NCBI RefSeq assembly: GCF_000717175.1
Contig: NZ_JNYD01000001.1
Location: 62,001 to 126,000 of the forward strand
Direction of reading: 5' to 3'
DNA from: Pseudonocardia autotrophica
GTDB lineage: Bacteria > Actinomycetota > Actinomycetes > Mycobacteriales > Pseudonocardiaceae
Length of the DNA: 64,000 nt
In this document: positions 45,701 through 53,797 of the stretch, piece after piece
Position numbering within the stretch: position 1 is the first letter of the stretch
Layout: every line of letters begins with the position of its first letter
Position numbers and translations under genes: made by a program
The notes under the pieces: generated by a model
Database searches by the model: none
Seen by the model: only the letters and a program-made list of their open reading frames with translations
What the model was told of the DNA's origin: nothing

Positions 45701-45740
45701 GCCGGTCGGTGCCGGTCGGTGCCGGTCCGTGCCGGTCCGT
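45701..45740 (+). repeat. Four 10-bp tandem repeats
   Basis: Four copies of GCCGGTCSGT in tandem (two end CGGT, two end CCGT), between the cysteine-rich gene and the MarR promoter. Too short and perfect for CRISPR; it may vary between strains. Confidence 0.7.
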
Positions 45741-45851
45741 GCCGCCCGCGAGGACCGCGAGGAGGAGGCCGTGGGGCCGTCGGTGGAGGTCGTGGAGACA
45801 GGTGAGGTGCCCGACCGGCTCTCCGCGGTGCCCGACCGTCACGCAATTTTT

Positions 45852-45866
45852 GCTAGGAAACCTAGC
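45852..45866. promoter_or_regulatory. Perfect palindrome, probable MarR operator
   Basis: GCTAGGAAACCTAGC has 6-bp perfect arms and a 3-bp AAA centre. It sits 21 bp before the first MarR ATG, with a half site GGCTAGGG just downstream (45871-45878). The position overlaps the expected promoter, so autorepression is likely. Confidence 0.65.
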
Positions 45867-45887
45867 GACCGGCTAGGGTGCCGCGCC

Positions 45888-46328
45888 ATGAGCGCGGACA
45901 ACGAGGTCGCCCGCGCCGTCCGCGACCTCGTGCTGGCCGGGGACCGGTACCGCGGGGCGGTCGGCCGGTCCGCGGGCCTGGGCGCCAGCGGGGTCGGCAC
46001 CCTCGCGCTGCTCTTCCTCGAGGGTCCGGCCACCCCGGGTGCCATCGCGCGGCACCTCGGGATCACCACGGCGTCGGCCACCCAGCTGCTCGACCGGCTG
46101 GAGGCCGCGGGTCACGTCCGGCGTCGGCCCAACCCGGCGGACCGCCGCTCCTGCCTCGTCGAGCTCGAACCCGTCGGCCGGCGGTACGTGGCGGCGACCT
46201 ACGACGACTTCGCCGAGCGCATCGGCCGGGCGGTGGCCGGGCGTTCCCACGCGGAGATGGCCGCCGTCGCAGGGTTCCTGCGTGCGGCCAGCAGCATCCT
46301 GGCGGGCCCGGGTGCCGTCGCGGGGTGA
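45888..46328 (+). CDS. MarR-family regulator
   Basis: 146 residues from an ATG. The winged helix reads LLFLEGPATPGAIARHLGITTASATQLLDRLEAAGHVRRR followed by the wing NPADRRSCLVEL, typical MarR. Dimerising helices flank it. A perfect palindrome lies in its promoter. It is followed 7 bp later by a second MarR gene of the same layout, so the two probably form a heterodimer or a two-step switch. The ligand and targets are unknown. Confidence 0.9.
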   Translation: MSADNEVARAVRDLVLAGDRYRGAVGRSAGLGASGVGTLALLFLEGPATPGAIARHLGITTASATQLLDRLEAAGHVRRRPNPADRRSCLVELEPVGRRYVAATYDDFAERIGRAVAGRSHAEMAAVAGFLRAASSILAGPGAVAG

Positions 46329-46335
46329 GGACGCC

Positions 46336-46821
46336 GTGCGGACGCTGGCGGAGCGGGTGCGCGAGCTCGTCGTCGCGACCGACGAGTACCGGCGCACCAT
46401 GGCGCAGGCCGCCGGGGTCGGCATCCACGAGGCCACGACCCTGGGCGAGCTGCTGCACCGCGGCCCGCTGCCGCCGTCGGCCATCGCCCGCCGCCTCGGC
46501 ATCGCCTCGGCCAGCGTGACCTCGCTGCTGGACCGCATGACGGTCGCCGGCTTCGTCGAGCGGCAGCCCAACCCCGTGGACCGGCGCAGCGTGCTCGTCG
46601 TGCTCACCCCCGGCGGCCGCTCGACGATCAGGGCGATGTTCGACCTGTTCACCGACGACGTCGAGCAGGCCGTCCGCACGGCGGAACCCCGGTACGTCGC
46701 CGAGTTCGGCCGGGCCCTGGGGCGGATGGCACCCGCGCTGCGGGCGCGTGCGGCCGACCGTGCCGCCCTCGAGGAGGAGCTCACCCGCCGCACCCGGCGC
46801 CCGGACGGGACCCGGCGTTAG
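46336..46821 (+). CDS. MarR-family regulator (tandem paralogue)
   Basis: 161 residues from a GTG with GTGAGG upstream. The HTH and wing are LLHRGPLPPSAIARRLGIASASVTSLLDRMTVAGFVERQ then NPVDRRSVLVVL, close to the previous gene, so a tandem duplication is likely. The C-terminus is longer and Arg/Glu-rich. Both genes share one promoter. No transporter or enzyme gene is adjacent in the usual MarR layout. Confidence 0.88.
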   Translation: MRTLAERVRELVVATDEYRRTMAQAAGVGIHEATTLGELLHRGPLPPSAIARRLGIASASVTSLLDRMTVAGFVERQPNPVDRRSVLVVLTPGGRSTIRAMFDLFTDDVEQAVRTAEPRYVAEFGRALGRMAPALRARAADRAALEEELTRRTRRPDGTRR

Positions 46822-46949
46822 CCGCAGGAACCGGACTTCTCGCGCACCGAACATCTCCGCCGGGAGTTGCGCCGTCCGGCGGTGGACCGCGCGCGGGGCG
46901 GGAGAGTGGGATCGGGCCACCCCAACGGCGAGTACCCCGGCGGTGACCC

Positions 46950-47318
46950 GTGCCCGATTACCGTCCCGACGACCCCGGTGGCGAGCTCCGCGCCCGCGCC
47001 GACGCACGGCCCTTCCCGCCCGGTCCCGTGGACCGGGCGGACGACCCCCTCGACCGGCCGAGCCGCCGGCGCGCCTCGATGCCGAACGACCAGCGCGTGC
47101 GGCTGCGCAGGGCCGCCCTGCTCGCCCCGGAGCGGTTCCCGGGCCCGGTCGGCGAGCTGCTCTCCCGCGAGCTGCTGATCTGGGAGGACTTCGGGCACCG
47201 CTTCGGCGCCCACACCCTGGTCTCGCGACTCGTCGAGGAGATCCTCGAGCCCACGGTCCGGCCCGCCGTGCCGAACACGGCGTCCGCCGCCGAGCCCAGC
47301 GACGGCACCGCGGCCTGA
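46950..47318 (+). CDS. Hypothetical actinobacterial protein
   Basis: 122 residues from a GTG. The first 45 residues are Pro/Asp/Arg-rich and probably disordered; the conserved-looking part is LAPERFPGPVGELLSRELLIWEDFGHRFGAHTLVSRLVEEIL, a helical segment. It lies 128 bp after the second MarR gene on the same strand and is closed by a strong terminator. I recognise no function. Confidence 0.55.
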   Translation: MPDYRPDDPGGELRARADARPFPPGPVDRADDPLDRPSRRRASMPNDQRVRLRRAALLAPERFPGPVGELLSRELLIWEDFGHRFGAHTLVSRLVEEILEPTVRPAVPNTASAAEPSDGTAA

Positions 47319-47364
47319 GCCGCGCACGGACCGGGGCCGCGCACCCCAGCCTGCGCGGCCCCGC

Positions 47365-47401
47365 CCCCACCCCGCCCGGGTCCGGCCCGGGCGGGGTGGG
47401 G
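47365..47401. terminator. Perfect 16-bp hairpin between convergent genes
   Basis: Arms CCCCACCCCGCCCGGG (47365-47380) and its exact complement (47386-47401) with a 5-nt loop, between the stop at 47318 and the fmdA stop at 47421. This is a strong bidirectional terminator. Confidence 0.8.
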
Positions 47402-47420
47402 ACGCCCGGGCCGGTGCGGG

Positions 47421-48674
47421 TCAGGCGCGTGCCACCGGCACGCCGGCACCCGGGTCGACCTTGTGCGGCTCACCCTTGCCCGGGCGCACCTCGAAGTCGA
47501 AGATCTCCGTCGGCAGGTAGACCGTCGAGCACGAGTTCGGGATGTCGACGACGCCGGACAGCCGGCCCTCGATCGGCGCCGCACCCAGGATCATGTAGGC
47601 CTGGATGTCGGAGTAGCCGAACTTCTGCAGGTAGTCGATCGCGTGCAGGCAGGCCCGCTGGTAGGACAGGTGCGAGTCCAGGTAGCGCTGCTCGCCGCCG
47701 AGCGTCACCGAGGTGCCGGAGAACGCCAGCCACTCGCTGTACTGCGGGTCCGTGCGGCCCGGCATGAACAGCGCGTTCTCGGACACGCCGAAGGTGTCCA
47801 TCCCGCCCTTGATCACGTCGACGCCCAGGTCCATGAACCCGCCCATCTCGATGGCGCCGCAGAAGGTGATCTCGCCGTCGCCCTGGGAGAAGTGCAGGTC
47901 GCCCATGGACAGGTTCGCGCCCTCCACGAACACCGGGTAGAAGATCCGCGAGCCCTTGGTCAGGTTCTTGATGTCCTGGTTGCCGCCGTTCTCGCGCGGC
48001 GGGGCGGTGCGGGCGGCCTCGCGGGCCACGCGGTCGAAGTCGTCGCCGCCGAGCGAGCCGAGGATCGCCGAGTCCGGGTTCGGCGGCAGGGCTAGCGGGG
48101 GTACGCGGTCCGGGTCGGTGTCGATCAGAGCCTGCTCACGGGCGTTCCACTTGCGGAGCAGGTCGTGCGACGGCGCCGTGCCCATCAGGCCGGGGTGCAC
48201 GATCCCGACGAAGGACACCCCGGGGACGTGCCGGGAGGTGGCCACGCCGCCACGGAAGTCCCAGATCACCTTGTAGGCGTCGGGGAACTGCTCGGTGAGG
48301 AACCCGCCGCCGTTGCGGGTGGCGAACACGCCGGTGTAGCCCCAGCCCTGCCCGGCGAGCGGGCCGGAGTCCTCCTGCGGGATGGGCCCGACGTCGAGGA
48401 TGTCGACGATCAGCAGGTCGCCGGGTTCCGCGCCCTCGACCGAGATCGGGCCGCTCAGTACGTGCACGCTCGGCAGCGGCGCGTTGAGGATGTCGTCGGC
48501 GGAGTCGTTGTTGTGGATCGCGCCGTCGAACCACTCCCGGCAGTCGACCCGGAAGGTGTCGCCCGGCTTGACCCGCACCAGCGCGGGGATGTCCGGGTGC
48601 CAGCGGTTGTGGCCGACGATCCGCTGCTCGGTGAACCTCTTCATCGAGTCCAGGGGGAAGACGACCTCGGGCAT
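47421..48674 (-). CDS. fmdA: Formamidase/acetamidase
   Basis: 417 residues, typical of the FmdA_AmdA family. It hydrolyses formamide or short amides to the acid and ammonia. The conserved start MPEVVFPLDSMKRFTEQRIVGHNRWHPDIP, EGAEPGDLLIVDILDVG, HPGLMGTAPS, SMGDLHFSQGDGEITFCGAIEM and VDIPNSCSTVYLPTEIFDF are all present. It is last in the operon fmdB, amiS, fmdA, so import and hydrolysis of amides are made together, probably for nitrogen supply. Confidence 0.95.
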   Translation of the reverse strand: MPEVVFPLDSMKRFTEQRIVGHNRWHPDIPALVRVKPGDTFRVDCREWFDGAIHNNDSADDILNAPLPSVHVLSGPISVEGAEPGDLLIVDILDVGPIPQEDSGPLAGQGWGYTGVFATRNGGGFLTEQFPDAYKVIWDFRGGVATSRHVPGVSFVGIVHPGLMGTAPSHDLLRKWNAREQALIDTDPDRVPPLALPPNPDSAILGSLGGDDFDRVAREAARTAPPRENGGNQDIKNLTKGSRIFYPVFVEGANLSMGDLHFSQGDGEITFCGAIEMGGFMDLGVDVIKGGMDTFGVSENALFMPGRTDPQYSEWLAFSGTSVTLGGEQRYLDSHLSYQRACLHAIDYLQKFGYSDIQAYMILGAAPIEGRLSGVVDIPNSCSTVYLPTEIFDFEVRPGKGEPHKVDPGAGVPVARA

Positions 48675-48714
48675 GGTGGTACCTCGATTCGTGTGCCGGC
48701 GGTACGGGTTCGGA

Positions 48715-49368
48715 TCAGGGTGAGACGGCCGCGCCGCGGTCCTGCGGCGTGCGCTCCGTCGGTGGGGTGGTGTCCGCGCTCGGGCGGGTCAGGCGCGGGT
48801 ACAGCAGGCCGAAGACCACGACGCCGAACACGGCGAGCCCGATGGCGGTCCACCCGGCCGAGTAGCCCCACCAGCCGTTGAGCAGCACGAACGCCGGGAT
48901 CGCGCCCGTCACCCAGCCCTGGATGGCCGCGACCGCACCGGTGTAGCGGCCGATCCGGCCGGCCTCGCGGCCGAGCAGCGCGTAGAACAGCGCCCACAGG
49001 AAGGCCCAGTAGAGCCAGATGACGCCGAAGACGGGGTCGCCGGCCTTGACGAAGTTGAGGACCGAGTACCCGACGGCGCAGATCGCGACGAACAGGGAGA
49101 AGTAGCCGAGGCCGGTGCCGTCGAGCCCACCCCAGAGGTTGCACGCCACGTAGAGGTAGGTGAAGCCGAACAGGTACAGGCCGGAGGCGTTGAGCACGAT
49201 CGTCGGGTCGCCGGCCGCCGTGAAGATCAGGTAGGTCGGGGTGACGACCTGGAGCAGGCCGACGAAGAGGTTCAGGGGTGCCGCGGACTTGGCCTCGACC
49301 CAGCCGAGCAGCATCGCGCCGTTCAGGAAGAGCACCGCTCCGACGTACAACAGGCCGACGCTGGCCAT
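48715..49368 (-). CDS. AmiS/UreI-family amide/urea channel
   Basis: 217 residues with six predicted membrane helices (VGLLYVGAVLFLNGAMLLGW, YLFGFTYLYVACNLW, GVIWLYWAFLWALFYALLG, and others). The GLYLFGFTYLYVACN and LWGGLDGTGLGYFSLFVA segments match AmiS/UreI proton-gated amide and urea channels. It is encoded between fmdB and the formamidase and should admit short-chain amides. Confidence 0.92.
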   Translation of the reverse strand: MASVGLLYVGAVLFLNGAMLLGWVEAKSAAPLNLFVGLLQVVTPTYLIFTAAGDPTIVLNASGLYLFGFTYLYVACNLWGGLDGTGLGYFSLFVAICAVGYSVLNFVKAGDPVFGVIWLYWAFLWALFYALLGREAGRIGRYTGAVAAIQGWVTGAIPAFVLLNGWWGYSAGWTAIGLAVFGVVVFGLLYPRLTRPSADTTPPTERTPQDRGAAVSP

Positions 49369-49455
49369 GGGATCTCCTCTCCGGGCAGGGCGGGCCGCCC
49401 CGCGTCCGGTCCGGTCGTCCCGGCCGGCCGTGGGGCGGCGTGCCCGCCGGGCGGG

Positions 49456-49737
49456 TCAGGGGCGTGGCAGGCGCCGCTGCGCCGGGGTCGGCGCGACCGT
49501 GCGGCCGCCGGGCCTGCCGGGTACCCGGCTGACCACCTCCGGCTCGGTGCGGCTGCGCTCCGCCCGGTCGATCGCCTCGACGGCCGCCCGCGGTGCGAGG
49601 GAGACCATCGGCGCGGTCCAGACCCGGCGCATCGGCAGGCCGCACACGGGGCACGGCGCCACGGCGGGCGCCAGGCCGAAGCCGCGGCGGACGTCGACCG
49701 TGCCGTGCTCCTCGCACCGGAACGAGTACGTGGTCAC
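49456..49737 (-). CDS. fmdB: FmdB-family zinc-ribbon protein
   Basis: 93 residues from a GTG with GGAAGGAG upstream. The N-terminal FmdB zinc ribbon has Cys8 and His11 in FRCEEHG, and CPVCGLPMRRVWTAP; one Cys of the usual CxxCG first pair is replaced by His. The Arg/Pro tail is probably disordered. FmdB was described as a regulator of formamidase expression; members may also be assembly factors. It leads the operon. The 223-bp gap to 49960 is a divergent promoter region with the enoyl-CoA hydratase. Confidence 0.8.
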   Translation of the reverse strand: MTTYSFRCEEHGTVDVRRGFGLAPAVAPCPVCGLPMRRVWTAPMVSLAPRAAVEAIDRAERSRTEPEVVSRVPGRPGGRTVAPTPAQRRLPRP

Positions 49738-49960
49738 CAGGTGTCGCTCCTTCCCGCTCGACGGGGCGCCGAGAGTTCCAGGGCTCCCACCGGGCGCATC
49801 CGGGCGGAGGGCCCGGCACGGGCGGGTCGTTGGTCCCTGGGCCTCACGCCCGGACGCGGGGGCGCGTTCTCGTCCCGGCCCGGGGCGGCGACATAGGGTC
49901 GGGCGCGGGGGCCCGACCCGCAGGGGCGCCCGGAACGACGACGCGAACGAGGTGGTCCGA

Positions 49961-50767
49961 GTGCCCCGGTTCGAGGGGTCCGAGCACGTGCTCGTGTCCC
50001 GGCCCGAGCCCGGCGTGGCCGTGCTGGAGCTGGCCCGCGGCAAGGTCAACGCGATCGACCAGGCGTTCTACGCCGAGCTCGGCGAGGTGTTCGACGCCGT
50101 CTCCGGCGACGAGCAGATCCGCTGCGCGGTCCTGACGGGGCGCGGCCACGTCTTCTGCGCTGGCAACGACCTGCGGGACTTCGCGGCGATGGATGCCCGC
50201 CACGGCGAGGAGCACATGCGGACGGTGCGGCGCTGCTTCTCGGCGTTGCTGGAGTGCGCCGTCCCGGTCGTCGCCGCCGTGAACGGGCCGGCGCTGGGCA
50301 GCGGGCTCGGCCTGGTGGCGTCCTGCGATCTCGTGGTGGCCTCCGAGCGCGCCACCTTCGGCCTGCCCGAGATGGGCGTCGGCGTGCTGGGCGGCGGCCG
50401 CTTCACCGCGCGGATGCTCCCTCAGCAGGCGGTGCGGCGGCTGTTCTTCACCGCCGAACCGGTCGGCGCGGCCACCTTCCGGGACTGGGGCGCCCCGGCC
50501 GAGGTCGTCGCGCACGAGGAGCTGCTGCCCGCCGCGCTGCGGCTGGCAAGGTCTGTCGCGGCCAAGGATCGCCACGCCCTCACCCTGGCCAAGCAGTCGC
50601 TCAACGGCTGCGAGCCGCTCGACCTCGAACGCGGGTACCGGCTGGAGCAGACGTTCACCGTGCGGCTGTCCGCGCACGCGTCGTCGAAGGAGGCGGTGGC
50701 CGGGCGGATGGCGGAGCTGGGCGTGGCGGCGCCGAACACCGCGGATCCGGGCACCGCGGGGCCCTGA
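49961..50767 (+). CDS. Enoyl-CoA hydratase/isomerase (crotonase fold)
   Basis: 268 residues from a GTG with GAGGTGG upstream. Oxyanion-hole segments are FCAGNDLRDF and NGPALGSGLGLVASCDLVVASERATFGLPEMGVGVLGGG. The catalytic Glu positions of classical hydratases are filled by Gly and Gly-Val near here, so an isomerase, hydrolase or other crotonase reaction is as likely as hydration. It stands alone, divergent from the formamidase operon. Confidence 0.87.
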   Translation: MPRFEGSEHVLVSRPEPGVAVLELARGKVNAIDQAFYAELGEVFDAVSGDEQIRCAVLTGRGHVFCAGNDLRDFAAMDARHGEEHMRTVRRCFSALLECAVPVVAAVNGPALGSGLGLVASCDLVVASERATFGLPEMGVGVLGGGRFTARMLPQQAVRRLFFTAEPVGAATFRDWGAPAEVVAHEELLPAALRLARSVAAKDRHALTLAKQSLNGCEPLDLERGYRLEQTFTVRLSAHASSKEAVAGRMAELGVAAPNTADPGTAGP

Positions 50768-50827
50768 CCTGCCACGACCGGGTGGTCCACGGTGGCCGCC
50801 CGGCCGGGGAGTGGGCAGGGTGGGGCC

Positions 50828-52831
50828 GTGGCCACCTCCCGCGCGCACGGCGACGACGAGCTACGCCCGATGCTGGCCACGGCAGGGCGGCCGCCCGTCG
50901 ACCCGGGCTGGGCCGTGGAGTTCAAGTGGGACGGCGTGCGCGCCCTCGTGGTGGTCGAGGGCGGGAGCGTGCGGTTCGTCAGCCGCAACGGCAACGACGT
51001 CACCGGGGGCTACCCGGAGCTGGTCGCGGCGGTGCCGACCGACCGCGACCTCGTGCTCGACGGGGAGATCGTGGCCCTCGACGCCGCGGGCCGGCCGGAC
51101 TTCGGGCTGCTCCAGCACCGCATGCACGTGCGGACCCCGCCCGCGACGCTGCTGGAGGCGGTCCCGGTGGAGCTGTACCTGTTCGACGTCCTGCGGATCG
51201 ACGGCGGGTCGCTGCTCGGCGAGCCCTACGACGTCCGCCGCCGGCGGCTCGACGAGCTCGGGGTGGACGCATGGCGCCGGGTGTCCGTGCCGCCGTCGTT
51301 CACCGACGTCACGCCCGCGCAGGCGCTGGAGGTCGCCCGCGAGCACCGGCTGGAGGGGATCGTCGCCAAGCGCCGCACCTCGCGGTACGAGCCGGGGCGG
51401 CGCTCGGCGGCCTGGGTGAAGACGGCCCTGTTCCACGGCCAGGAGGTCGTGCTCGGCGGGTGGACCCCCGGCCGCGGCAACCGCGGCTCCACCCTCGGCT
51501 CGCTGCTGCTCGGCGCGCACGACGCCGACGGCCGGCTGCGCTACGTCGGCAACGTCGGCACCGGCTTCACCGAGACCGCCCTGCGGGCGCTGCTGGACCG
51601 GATGGCCCCGCTGCGCCGCACGGCCAGCCCGTTCGACGAGCCGGTGCCGCGCGACCAGGCCCGGGGCGTCACGTGGATCGAGCCCTGCCTGGTCGGGGAG
51701 GTCGAGTACCGCACCCTGACCCACGACGGCCGGCTGCGACATTCGGTGTGGCGGGGCCTGCGCCCGGACCGCGAGCCGGAGGAGGTGGTGCTGCCGGCCC
51801 TCTCCGCCGGAGTTGCACCGGCCCGCGCCGAGGAGCGCGCCGCGCCCCCGCCGCCCGACGACGAGCCGGGCGGCACCCTCACCCCCGACACCGTCACCCC
51901 CGAGGAGCTCGCCGCCCTGGACCTGCTGCGCCGCAAGGGCGTCTGGGAGGTCGGGGGCCGCGAGCTGGCGCTGACCAACCTGGACAAGGTGCTGTTCCCC
52001 GGGCGGCGGGAGGACCCGCTGACCAAGCGGGACGTGACCCGGCACTACGCCGCCGTCGCCCCGTACCTCGTGCCCTACCTGCGCGACCGGCCGGTGAACC
52101 TGCACCGCTACCCCGACGGCGTCGACCGGCCGGGGTTCTGGCAGAAGGAGGTCCCGTCGCACGCGCCGGAGTGGCTGCGGCGCTGGCGGAACCCGGAGGC
52201 CGACCCGGGGGAGACGCAGGTCTACGCGGTGGTCGACTCCGCCGCCGCGCTGGTCTGGATGGCCAACTTCGGCGCCCTGGAGCTGCACCCGTGGACCTCC
52301 GGGCTGCCCGAGTTCCACGAGCCGACCTGGGCGCTGATCGACATCGACCCGGGGACGAACAGCACGTTCGCCGACGTCCTCGTGCTGGCCCGGCTCTACC
52401 GCACGGCGCTCGACCACCTGGGCGTGCACGCCGCGCCGAAGGTCACCGGCAAGCGCGGCGTGCAGATCTGGGTGCCGGTCGAGCCGGGCTACACCTTCGC
52501 CGACACCCGGCGCTGGGTGGAGCGGCTGTCGAAGGCGGTCGGCCGCATGGTGCCCGAGCTCGTGACGTGGGAGTGGTACACCGACCGCCGCTCCGGGCTG
52601 ATCCGCCTCGACTACACCCAGAACGCGATCAACAAGACGCTCGTCGCCCCGTTCAGCGCCCGCCCCGCGCCCGACGCGCCGGTGTCCGTGCCGATCGAGT
52701 GGGACGAGCTCGACGACGAGGACCTGCGCCCGGACCGGTGGACCGTGCGCACCCTGCCGGACCGCCTGGCCGCGCACGGCGATCCGCTCCGCCCGCTGAT
52801 CGGCCTGCCGCAGTCCCTGCCGCCCCTGTAG
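50828..52831 (+). CDS. ligD: ATP-dependent DNA ligase D, ligase-polymerase order
   Basis: 667 residues. The ligase domain comes first: catalytic Lys33 in EFKWDGVRA, then DGEIVALD, EGIVAKR and AWVKTA (motifs I, IV and V). An acidic Pro linker (about 340-365) leads to the LigD polymerase/primase domain with TNLDKVLFPG, LHRYPDGVDRPGFWQKE, and ALIDIDPG carrying the catalytic Asp pair. The 3-phosphoesterase domain is absent, and the order is the reverse of the mycobacterial POL-PE-LIG protein. It should repair double-strand breaks with Ku, which is not in the window. Confidence 0.93.
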   Translation: MATSRAHGDDELRPMLATAGRPPVDPGWAVEFKWDGVRALVVVEGGSVRFVSRNGNDVTGGYPELVAAVPTDRDLVLDGEIVALDAAGRPDFGLLQHRMHVRTPPATLLEAVPVELYLFDVLRIDGGSLLGEPYDVRRRRLDELGVDAWRRVSVPPSFTDVTPAQALEVAREHRLEGIVAKRRTSRYEPGRRSAAWVKTALFHGQEVVLGGWTPGRGNRGSTLGSLLLGAHDADGRLRYVGNVGTGFTETALRALLDRMAPLRRTASPFDEPVPRDQARGVTWIEPCLVGEVEYRTLTHDGRLRHSVWRGLRPDREPEEVVLPALSAGVAPARAEERAAPPPPDDEPGGTLTPDTVTPEELAALDLLRRKGVWEVGGRELALTNLDKVLFPGRREDPLTKRDVTRHYAAVAPYLVPYLRDRPVNLHRYPDGVDRPGFWQKEVPSHAPEWLRRWRNPEADPGETQVYAVVDSAAALVWMANFGALELHPWTSGLPEFHEPTWALIDIDPGTNSTFADVLVLARLYRTALDHLGVHAAPKVTGKRGVQIWVPVEPGYTFADTRRWVERLSKAVGRMVPELVTWEWYTDRRSGLIRLDYTQNAINKTLVAPFSARPAPDAPVSVPIEWDELDDEDLRPDRWTVRTLPDRLAAHGDPLRPLIGLPQSLPPL

Positions 52832-52947
52832 GCCGGGCCGGGGAAGACGGGCATAGTCGACCGGCGTACGGGTAGCACCGCCTCGTCGCCCACCACGCTC
52901 ACCCCTCCGCCCCCGGCGACGGGCCCGACGACAGGCAGGACCCCGAC

Positions 52948-53595
52948 GTGATCCTCTTCTGCCCGCCCGGCGTCTACCGGGCCCAGTCCGACACCGAGCT
53001 CCTCTCCGGCAGCCTGTCCCGGCACGCCGCCGGCCGTGACGTCCTGGACCTCGGCACGGGCACCGGTGCCCTGGCCCTCGCGGCCTGGCGCGAGGGCGCG
53101 GCGTCGGTGACCGCGGTCGACCTCTCCCGGCGCTGCGTGGCGGCGACCCGGCTCAACTGCTTCCTGCACGGGGCACCCGTGCGCGTGCACCGCGGCGACC
53201 TCTTCGCGCCCCTCCACGGCCGCCGGTTCGGGATGATCGTGGCGAACCCGCCGTACGTGCCGTCGGAGAGCTCGGTGCTCCCGCGGCACACCCCCGGCCG
53301 CAGCTGGGACGCCGGACCGGACGGGCGCGCGGTGCTCGACCGGATCTGCGACGGCGCCGCCGACCACCTCGAGCCCGACGGCGTGCTGCTGATCGTGCAC
53401 TCGCAGGTCTGCGGTCCCGAGGCGACCGTCGAGCGGCTGGAGCGCACCGGGCTGGCGGCCGAGGTCGTCGAGCGTGCGCGGATCCCGTTCGGGCCCGTGA
53501 TGCGTTCCCGGGCGAGCATGCTGGAGAAGCAGGGGCTGATCGAGCCGGGCGACCGGTTGGAGGAGCTGGTGGTCGTGGAGGCGCGCCGTGGCTGA
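52948..53595 (+). CDS. HemK/PrmC-like SAM-dependent methyltransferase
   Basis: 215 residues from a GTG. SAM motif I is VLDLGTGTGALALAA and the substrate motif is VANPPYVPSE (NPPY), typical of HemK-type enzymes that methylate Gln/Asn side-chain amides, and of related small-molecule methylases. It lacks the N-terminal helical domain of release-factor methylases (Mtq2-like layout). It is the first gene of a coupled four-gene operon and overlaps the CDGSH gene by 8 bp, so its substrate may belong to that pathway. Confidence 0.85.
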   Translation: MILFCPPGVYRAQSDTELLSGSLSRHAAGRDVLDLGTGTGALALAAWREGAASVTAVDLSRRCVAATRLNCFLHGAPVRVHRGDLFAPLHGRRFGMIVANPPYVPSESSVLPRHTPGRSWDAGPDGRAVLDRICDGAADHLEPDGVLLIVHSQVCGPEATVERLERTGLAAEVVERARIPFGPVMRSRASMLEKQGLIEPGDRLEELVVVEARRG

Positions 53596-53797
53596 TCCCG
53601 GGCCGACGCGCGTCCTGCTCACCGACGAGGGCCCGGCGCTGATCTCCGGGCCCGTCGAACTGGAGCTGCCCGACGGCACCCGCGTCCGCTCCGACCGGGC
53701 CGTCACGGCCGTCTGCCACTGCCGGCGCAGCAAGCGCTACCCGATCTGCGACGCCAGCCACCGCCGCAAGGTGCGGCAGGAAGGACCCGACGCGTGA
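53588..53797 (+). CDS. CDGSH-type [2Fe-2S] protein
   Basis: 69 residues. The ligand set Cys43, Cys45, Cys54 and His58 in CHCRRSKRYPICDASH is a complete CDGSH (mitoNEET-like) motif with Ala for Gly. Strands before it (GPVELELPDG) complete the small beta-cap fold. It overlaps the methyltransferase upstream by 8 bp and the di-iron gene downstream by 4 bp. It probably supplies electrons or an Fe-S-based redox signal to the neighbouring oxygenase-like enzyme. Confidence 0.92.
   Translation: MADPGPTRVLLTDEGPALISGPVELELPDGTRVRSDRAVTAVCHCRRSKRYPICDASHRRKVRQEGPDA

Noticed and set aside
45701..45740. CRISPR-like repeats
   Set aside because: The units are 10 bp, adjacent and without spacers, and no cas genes are present.
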